This document shows, one piece after another, positions 37,788-42,604 of a stretch of DNA of 64,000 bases. The stretch is from IMG/VR virus record IMGVR_UViG_3300024495_000029, positions 1 to 64,000 of that record; one strand, given 5' to 3'. The translations under genes and the position numbers were made by a program. The stretch's first letter is position 1. Each line of letters begins with the position of its first letter. The notes under the pieces were generated by a model. The model was not told the origin of the DNA. It did not search any database and was given only the letters and a program-made list of their open reading frames with translations. This stretch comes from a virus.

Positions 37788-37937
37788 TTATTTTCCTTTC
37801 TTATTGCGGTAAATCTTATACGCTACCACCGACAAAATAACTAGACCTAGACCTAGCCAAGAAGCGTAGAAATCAAATTGAGCGGTCTCAAAGGCAATTC
37901 CATCTGACCCTAATTCTATTAGTAAGTATCTATCCAT
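37788..37937 (-). CDS. small membrane protein containing a promoter
   Basis: 49 residues. One membrane segment (24-42), then NKKGK. The codons of the membrane segment include promoter (m), read as LSVVAYKI. Real or a by-product of the promoter; the hydrophobic pattern favours real. Confidence 0.45.
   Translation of the reverse strand: MDRYLLIELGSDGIAFETAQFDFYASWLGLGLVILSVVAYKIYRNKKGK
37813..37834 (-). promoter_or_regulatory. box promoter (m), inside an ORF
   Basis: TGTCGGTGG (37826-37834), 7 bases, TAAGAT (37813-37818), upstream of the ATG at 37784. Confidence 0.65.
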
Positions 37938-37938
37938 T

Positions 37939-38058
37939 TTAGTTATTCTCCTTTATACATTCGCAAGTTTCTACATCATAGTCTAAGTCATTACCCCAAA
38001 AGATAAGACCTACGCCATTACATTCATCACATTCAATTCTAGTTAGAGAGTTTATCAT
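37939..38058 (-). CDS. tiny zinc-finger protein
   Basis: 39 residues. CDECNGVGLIFWGNDLDYD and CEC match the first half of the protein at 35973. First gene of the operon from promoter (n). Confidence 0.5.
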   Translation of the reverse strand: MINSLTRIECDECNGVGLIFWGNDLDYDVETCECIKENN

Positions 38059-38082
38059 TTATTTATTTCCTTTCGTTAGTGT

Positions 38083-38145
38083 GATAGTAGGTCTTATTTG
38101 CTAGGCTCACCTTTCGGATTATTTGCTAGGCTCATACCTACTATT
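38083..38145 (-). promoter_or_regulatory. structured leader with duplicated 16-mer and short uORF
   Basis: TTATTTGCTAGGCTCA occurs at 38094-38109 and 38119-38134. GATAGTAGGT (38083-38092) and ACCTACTATT (38136-38145) flank the pair as an inverted repeat with one mismatch. On the minus strand a 13-codon open frame (38094-38135) starts AGTAGGTATG. It could be an attenuator or a protein-binding leader. Confidence 0.45.
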
Positions 38146-38163
38146 CAATTTTGTTATGTCGTT

Positions 38164-38229
38164 AGACTATCAGACCTGACCGACATTTTCAAGCCGACAC
38201 GCCGAAGCGTGGGTGTGACTTATGCCACA
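38164..38229 (-). promoter_or_regulatory. full regulatory block (n)
   Basis: TAGTCT (38164-38169), 7 bases, TGTCGGTCA (38177-38185), CGACACGCCG (38195-38204) and TGTGACTTATGCCACA (38214-38229). The palindrome includes the stop region of the gene upstream. Confidence 0.7.
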
Positions 38230-38414
38230 CTTACCGCTACTGAGCGGTAGGTATAACCTCCGCCATTCTTACGGATTTCTACAAGATACGCCTCAGCGTT
38301 TTCATACCATACACAAGACGGATGTTTTTCAGCCGATACGATTTCGCCCTCAACGGAGCGGGAACGATAAGTTTTACCTACTAGGAGGTTTTCGATAGAG
38401 TATAGATTAGCCAT
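38220..38414 (-). CDS. small protein, paralogue of 36355 gene
   Basis: 64 residues. YSIENLLVGKTYRSRSVEGEI, AYLVEIRK and a closing SVAVSVA align with the 36355 product. AAAGGAGAT ribosome site. Confidence 0.55.
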   Translation of the reverse strand: MANLYSIENLLVGKTYRSRSVEGEIVSAEKHPSCVWYENAEAYLVEIRKNGGGYTYRSVAVSVA

Positions 38415-38446
38415 TATGGTAATCTCCTTTCATTAAGTTAATCGGT

Positions 38447-38512
38447 ATTATTTCAGATTTATTAAGTTTTTTCAAGTCGACACGCCGTTAAGAGAGTGTG
38501 ATTTGTATCACT
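38447..38512 (-). promoter_or_regulatory. sigma-70-like promoter with CRP-like site
   Basis: TTGAAA (38470-38475), 17-base spacer, AATAAT (38447-38452): this gene uses a normal promoter and has no box. CGACACGCCG (38478-38487) and TGTGATTTGTATCACT (38497-38512) are still present upstream. Confidence 0.55.
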
Positions 38513-38600
38513 TGTGGATACAATCACTTTCAATCTCATGACCGAATTCATCTACTAATTCTTCATAGATTTCATCTAGATAATCAAGATAATCAGACAT
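38508..38600 (-). CDS. tiny acidic protein
   Basis: 30 residues, very acidic (SDYLDYLDEIYEELVDEF). Its stop lies inside a CRP-like palindrome. Own box promoter (o). Confidence 0.45.
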   Translation of the reverse strand: MSDYLDYLDEIYEELVDEFGHEIESDCIHK

Positions 38601-38625
38601 TATTTCTCCTTTCATTATGTATAGA

Positions 38626-38701
38626 ATACTAACATAGACCACCGACATTTTGACCCGTTTTTCGGGCGTGTCGCAAAACTATTTTTGTGAGATACCTCAC
38701 A
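38626..38701 (-). promoter_or_regulatory. full regulatory block (o)
   Basis: TAGTAT (38626-38631), 7 bases, TGTCGGTGG (38639-38647), GGGCGTGTCG on the plus strand (38664-38673) and TGTGAGATACCTCACA (38686-38701). It is the outermost block of the array. Confidence 0.75.
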
Positions 38702-38796
38702 TTATGGGCGCACTATCTATTTTTAAAAAATTTTAAAATAACGTGTATCATACAAATTAAAAATATATTAACATTTTAGAAAAATGAAATTACTAG

Positions 38797-38826
38797 TTGA
38801 CTAAAATAATATTAGCATGATAAGAT
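38797..38826 (+). promoter_or_regulatory. leaderless promoter, plus strand
   Basis: TTGACT (38797-38802), 18-base spacer, TAAGAT (38821-38826), seven bases to the ATG at 38834. It faces away from block (o), forming a divergent pair. Confidence 0.6.
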
Positions 38827-38833
38827 TTATCCA

Positions 38834-38947
38834 ATGTCAGCTAATAGAGTATATATCTGCGATAAATGCGGAGCGGAAATCCAAGTAAGATCTAATTTTG
38901 TGTTAAAAACACACTACAATCACATCAGGGAATGTAAAGCTCAATAA
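38834..38947 (+). CDS. zinc-finger peptide, C2H2-like
   Basis: 37 residues. CDKCGAEIQVRSN, a basic helix with HYNHIREC, giving two Cys, two His and a further Cys. A single zinc finger of this form could bind DNA. It is the only rightward gene in the leftward arm, is leaderless and is followed by a terminator. Confidence 0.55.
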   Translation: MSANRVYICDKCGAEIQVRSNFVLKTHYNHIRECKAQ

Positions 38948-38951
38948 AAGC

Positions 38952-38986
38952 GAAAATCCCTTCGGAGGCGGATCCTAGGGGATTTT
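38952..38986. terminator. hairpin terminator, possibly bidirectional
   Basis: GAAAATCCC (38952-38960) and GGGATTTTC (38978-38986). On the minus strand GCTTTTATT follows, so it could also end leftward transcripts from 39142. Confidence 0.55.
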
Positions 38987-39055
38987 CTAATGTAAGGGAG
39001 AATGGTGGTTCTCAACCAAACACTTCTATAATAATAACATATGTGTAATTTGTAG

Positions 39056-39142
39056 TCAACTAGGAAGAGTATCTGCTATATCAACTGCATCATCTATAGT
39101 ACGTGGATGCTCTGATGTGCAATCTCCACAATTACGACACAT
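39056..39142 (-). CDS. tiny Cys-rich peptide
   Basis: 28 residues. MCRNCGDC puts three Cys at the start; the rest is acidic. GAGGAGATGC upstream. It overlaps the preceding gene by 11 bases. Confidence 0.4.
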   Translation of the reverse strand: MCRNCGDCTSEHPRTIDDAVDIADTLPS

Positions 39143-39353
39143 GCATCTCCTCTGGCCATTTATTTAATGGACAACTAGCATTTAATAGTTGTGTCTTTAA
39201 TGGCATAATGCACAAACATTCTTTACATTGTTTTGTTGGTTTAAAAAATTCGGGGCAGGAAGAACAAGTCTCCATTCTTCTCTCTTGCACATGTTTAGGA
39301 GCTCTAGGAGAATTTGGATCTAATAAATCCCATGGTCTAACTTCTCTTGCCAT
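39132..39353 (-). CDS. Cys-rich protein, DUF6171-like
   Basis: 73 residues. CSSC, CKEC, CIM and CPLNKW follow the C-x2-C...C-x2-C-x-C...C-P-x-x-K-W order of a small phage/bacterial family that often sits in structural operons. Probably binds one metal ion. Confidence 0.6.
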   Translation of the reverse strand: MAREVRPWDLLDPNSPRAPKHVQERRMETCSSCPEFFKPTKQCKECLCIMPLKTQLLNASCPLNKWPEEMHVS

Positions 39354-39527
39354 TTAGAATTCCCCAATTGGACAAGAGAAATCTATATCTGAATAATACT
39401 CCGAACTGTGCTTGTCTACCATAGTACATTTTAATTCTAGTTGACTAAATTCTAGACAAGATTGACAAGTTTTAGAACGAAATTCAGCTAGTAAGGTTTT
39501 CTGTAATTGTGGGTTCAGATTGTCCAT
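39354..39527 (-). CDS. small Cys-containing protein
   Basis: 57 residues. CQSC, a CTM and a final CPIGEF resemble the 39132 product, and the two may be distant duplicates. It overlaps the gene upstream by 44 bases. Confidence 0.5.
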   Translation of the reverse strand: MDNLNPQLQKTLLAEFRSKTCQSCLEFSQLELKCTMVDKHSSEYYSDIDFSCPIGEF

Positions 39528-39756
39528 TGTCTTCCTTCGGTTTAAATGCTGGCATTGGGCCTAGGATATGACCTTGTTCGTGCAAGTTGACTACATTCTG
39601 AATTAGTTCAGGCTTCTCTGTCATATGTGATGTCAAAATTGACAATAGGTCATAAATTCTGGCCAACATGATATATTGTGCCATTTGTAAATTATCTTCT
39701 AAATTGACGTTTTCTTCGCTCATTTTCGTAATACTTTCTAAGATGTCCTCTAGCAT
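39484..39756 (-). CDS. hypothetical helical protein
   Basis: 90 residues. Helical first 55 residues, then a Pro/Glu/Thr-rich tail. No motif. The box is absent upstream; this group is regulated differently from the genes at 28-38 kb. Confidence 0.5.
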   Translation of the reverse strand: MLEDILESITKMSEENVNLEDNLQMAQYIMLARIYDLLSILTSHMTEKPELIQNVVNLHEQGHILGPMPAFKPKEDNGQSEPTITENLTS

Positions 39757-39865
39757 ATTTTCTAGAGTTTAAATGTTTTCGTATTTTAGTATAGCATATA
39801 AAGTTGACTCTTTCTAGTCCGCCGAGCACTTTTTTACTCACTATGCGGCTAAAAAAATTTTCATA

Positions 39866-40132
39866 TTATTTTTCAAGTATAAATATGGCTAATGTACAAC
39901 CAGTATCGCCAAATGCATAAATTTTATCTTCTGGCCCAAGATCAACTTTAAAAAATTCTAAAGGTTCAAGTTTAACTCCATAGTTAGTTGGAGAAACATT
40001 TCCGTTTCCAAGATAAGCATGCTTTGAGTTGTCTACATTTTGGATGGATATAAAATTTGGACCATCTATAGCATCGTCAATAGTAAGTTCTACTGGTGTT
40101 GCAGACATGGATACAAGTTTTGTTCTTAACAT
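39866..40132 (-). CDS. small beta-sandwich protein, virion candidate
   Basis: 88 residues, nearly all strands. SIQNVDNSKHAYLG, SPTNYGVKLEPLEFFKVDL and DKIYAFGDTGCTLAIFILE form a pattern I know from minor capsid or decoration proteins of phages. A structural role is inferred. Confidence 0.5.
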   Translation of the reverse strand: MLRTKLVSMSATPVELTIDDAIDGPNFISIQNVDNSKHAYLGNGNVSPTNYGVKLEPLEFFKVDLGPEDKIYAFGDTGCTLAIFILEK

Positions 40133-40139
40133 ATGTCTA

Positions 40140-40409
40140 TTATATCACTTTTTCTTCTGGCGCCGAAGCACTTTCAATTATTTCGTGTAGCAAAATAGCT
40201 GTATTACTGGCAATTACAGAATTATCTACATTCAGTCTTATCCAAGGACCGTAGGAATCCATTCTGGTAGATCCCTGGTATACCTGACCAGTTTCTTGGT
40301 CAATCAATATCCATTTTTCTGGAACTCTAGTTCTCACTAAAAGATTAATTGGAGTTTGTAAAGGGGTAAGACTTGTCCCGTCCTTCAATTTTCTTTTTGA
40401 TGTTTTCAT
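40140..40409 (-). CDS. KWILIDxETG protein, tandem paralogue 1
   Basis: 89 residues. The central KWILIDQETGQVYQG is shared with the next gene upstream (KWILIDSETGQIYRG), and the starts also align. The frame overlaps that gene by 65 bases. Confidence 0.55.
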   Translation of the reverse strand: MKTSKRKLKDGTSLTPLQTPINLLVRTRVPEKWILIDQETGQVYQGSTRMDSYGPWIRLNVDNSVIASNTAILLHEIIESASAPEEKVI

Positions 40410-40659
40410 CTTTAGTAACTTCTTTCAATATCTCAACAATATCTTGTGGTACATCAAAGTAAACGTTTTGAAGTTTCCATTCATGACATCTACGTACATT
40501 TAATCCTCTTGGACGAATTTCATCACAGCCACGATAAATTTGTCCTGTTTCAGAATCTATTAAAATCCACTTAGTAGGAGATTTTGTCTCTACCATCAAT
40601 TGTACTTTATCAGATAGTTCTTCTGATGTTTTACCATTAACTAATTTTCTGTCCGCCAT
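40345..40659 (-). CDS. KWILIDxETG protein, tandem paralogue 2
   Basis: 104 residues. The duplicate of the 40140 gene, with an added helical and basic C terminus (EVTKDENIKKKIEGRDKS). Likely a small beta-barrel or OB-like fold. Function unknown. Confidence 0.55.
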   Translation of the reverse strand: MADRKLVNGKTSEELSDKVQLMVETKSPTKWILIDSETGQIYRGCDEIRPRGLNVRRCHEWKLQNVYFDVPQDIVEILKEVTKDENIKKKIEGRDKSYPFTNSN

Positions 40660-40843
40660 GTTTTTCTATGTATTTTCCTATCTTTTCGTAAAGATCTAAT
40701 CCAACATAATTTTTATATGAGCACGACAAACAATATAAAAATAGTTTGTCGTCATCTGTTAAATTTGGATACAGTTGCAGCTGATCCATTGGGCAAATCA
40801 GCGGAGGAACTTTTTGCTCCTCCGCTAACTTTTGATATGCCAC
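40637..40843 (-). CDS. small zinc-binding protein
   Basis: 68 residues. CPMDQ and CLSC give a three-Cys site, and the tail is basic and helical (LYEKIGKYIEKHGGQ). It overlaps the paralogue gene by 23 bases. Confidence 0.5.
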   Translation of the reverse strand: MAYQKLAEEQKVPPLICPMDQLQLYPNLTDDDKLFLYCLSCSYKNYVGLDLYEKIGKYIEKHGGQKIS

Positions 40844-40856
40844 GACTAATTGTGTT

Positions 40857-41435
40857 TTAATTTACTGCCTCTATCTTGTTTTGTTTTGTTATTTTTAAAC
40901 ACGATTCAGGAAATTCATTTAAGAACTTCTTATATCTAACAGTTTGGTAGCTAGGCCAAGAACTCCAGTCTTTGCCACCTTTTGTCATTCTATATGCTAT
41001 TTCAGCGTTTAAAATAGGGTTTAATAGGTTCGAATTGGAAGTGAGCCCATATTGGTCTCTTCTTTCAACTCCAAGGTTGCCAAGCATGTTAACTTGAAAA
41101 ATCCCATATGAGTTGTCCCCTGTTTTTCTGTTTCCGTTATAAGCAAGCGGTCTTCCGTTGGACTCTGTTTTTGACACAGCCCACGCTTTTTTTAGAGCTT
41201 GACCTTCAAAGCCAGCAATGCTTAAAACATCTACTAGTTCGCAGTCACTTAAATCTGTTGCTACAGAATAAGCTTCTACTTTTTGCGCCAATAGTTCAGC
41301 AGATTTTTTCTGTTCAACCATTAAAGCGTACGCAGGTCCGTCTGTATTTGCTATTAAATATACCGCTACCATAAGTAGAACGAATATGGTAGAATTACTA
41401 AATAACTCGTACAAACGTTTTATATTTTTCTCCAT
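40857..41435 (-). CDS. membrane-anchored lytic transglycosylase
   Basis: 192 residues. A membrane segment at 15-30 precedes an SLT-type lysozyme fold: catalytic Glu in AVSKTESNGRP, then NSYGIFQVN and a C-terminal AEIAYRMTKGGKDW. It cuts the glycan strand of peptidoglycan. It has its own strong promoter. It may be a virion-entry or cell-wall remodelling enzyme and is separate from the CHAP endolysin. Confidence 0.82.
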   Translation of the reverse strand: MEKNIKRLYELFSNSTIFVLLMVAVYLIANTDGPAYALMVEQKKSAELLAQKVEAYSVATDLSDCELVDVLSIAGFEGQALKKAWAVSKTESNGRPLAYNGNRKTGDNSYGIFQVNMLGNLGVERRDQYGLTSNSNLLNPILNAEIAYRMTKGGKDWSSWPSYQTVRYKKFLNEFPESCLKITKQNKIEAVN

Positions 41436-41466
41436 AGGTGTTACCTCCTAAGAGACAGTAAATATA

Positions 41467-41496
41467 ATTTTACTAAACAATGTAAGGTGTTGTCAA
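41467..41496 (-). promoter_or_regulatory. sigma-70 promoter of the transglycosylase operon
   Basis: TTGACA (41491-41496), 18-base spacer, TAAAAT (41467-41472), then TTAGGAGGTAA before the ATG at 41435. No box: it marks the start of a different regulatory group. Confidence 0.65.
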
Positions 41497-41518
41497 GCTA
41501 GTCAACCAGAAAGTTTTT

Positions 41519-42517
41519 ATGAATATTTCTTATTACACAGTAAAAGCAGGATTAAATCCTGCTGTTGGCTTTGGCTATGCTGGACAAAATATTGTAAAAT
41601 CATTGCAAAGTTTAGGACACAAAGTAACTTTTGCGGATCCAAGAGCTCATGTACAATTAATGTTTACACAGCCAGATAATTTTAAATTTCATAGAAATCA
41701 ATACCAAATTGGTTATACACCATGGGAATCAACATCTATGGATCCCGCCTGGGCAGATAAATTTAATCTATGTGATGAAGTTTGGGCTACATCACAATGG
41801 ACTGCAGATGTTTTTAAACAAAACGGTGTAGAAAAAGATATCAAAGTATATCGTCATGGAATTGAAAGTTTATGGAAACCAAAGAAAAGAATTTTAAAAG
41901 ATGATGGAGTTTTTAAATTTCTTCATATTGGTGAACCTTCTCCAAGAAAAGATGGTCAATTAGTTGTTGACACATTTATTAAATTGTTTGGTAATAACCC
42001 AAAATATCACTTAACAATCAAGGCGCATCTATTTAATACTATTAGAGTATATAATAATTATAATATATTATCTTTACCTAATATATATAATAATATATCT
42101 ATTATAACAGATGAATATGACACTAGTCAACTATTATTTTTATATCACTCTCATCATGCACTTGTTTATCCAACTTGGGGAGAAGGATTTGGATTTATTC
42201 CATTACAAGGTTTAGCAACTGGAATGCCAGTTATTTCAACTTATGATTGGGCAGATTACAAAGAATTTCTTGGACCTCTAAAGCTAAAGTCAACATTGAC
42301 AGATGATTCACTTCCAAAATCAGTAGGACATACTTATGTTGGGAAAATGTATCGTCCAGATAAACAACATCTTGAAGAATTAATGTTAGAGTGTGTTATA
42401 AATTATAAAGCTTATTCTGGTTATTATTTTGCTCAATCAGAAAAAGTACATGAAAAATATAATTGGATCCAGTTGACTAAGAATGCTTTTGAAGATTTAA
42501 ATAAAAAATTTTCTTAA
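41519..42517 (+). CDS. GT4-like glycosyltransferase
   Basis: 332 residues. The N-terminal Rossmann region opens MNISYYTVKAGLNPAVGFGYAG. The C-terminal nucleotide-sugar half contains the GT4 E-x7-E region TWGEGFGFIPLQGLATGMPVIS, where Glu contacts the donor. It would transfer a sugar to phage DNA, tail proteins or host glycan; the acceptor is unknown. It has no clear ribosome site. It begins the right arm. Confidence 0.75.
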   Translation: MNISYYTVKAGLNPAVGFGYAGQNIVKSLQSLGHKVTFADPRAHVQLMFTQPDNFKFHRNQYQIGYTPWESTSMDPAWADKFNLCDEVWATSQWTADVFKQNGVEKDIKVYRHGIESLWKPKKRILKDDGVFKFLHIGEPSPRKDGQLVVDTFIKLFGNNPKYHLTIKAHLFNTIRVYNNYNILSLPNIYNNISIITDEYDTSQLLFLYHSHHALVYPTWGEGFGFIPLQGLATGMPVISTYDWADYKEFLGPLKLKSTLTDDSLPKSVGHTYVGKMYRPDKQHLEELMLECVINYKAYSGYYFAQSEKVHEKYNWIQLTKNAFEDLNKKFS

Positions 42518-42520
42518 CTC

Positions 42521-42549
42521 TTGCCCTCTAAAAAATTTTTAGGTATACT
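42521..42549 (+). promoter_or_regulatory. promoter of the ribonucleotide reductase gene
   Basis: -35 TTGCCC (42521-42526), 17-base spacer, -10 TATACT (42544-42549). The spacer is largely CTAAAAAATTTTTAG (42528-42542), a palindrome. The leader to the ATG at 42605 is only about 50 bases, too short for a cobalamin riboswitch. Confidence 0.6.
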
Positions 42550-42604
42550 TAGACTTACCCAAAAAACATAACAGTCGAAAATCGGCGGAAAGAGTATTTT
42601 AAAA

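Noticed and set aside
28315-38647. Reading the box array as mycobacteriophage L5-type stoperators
   Set aside because: L5 sites contain similar GGTGG and TGTC words but in the opposite order and without fixed distance to a -10; no immunity repressor or integrase is seen in this window. Kept only as an analogy.
42550-42604. Cobalamin riboswitch upstream of the B12-dependent ribonucleotide reductase
   Set aside because: The leader is about 50 bases and lacks a B12-box-like core; riboswitches of this class need about 200 bases.
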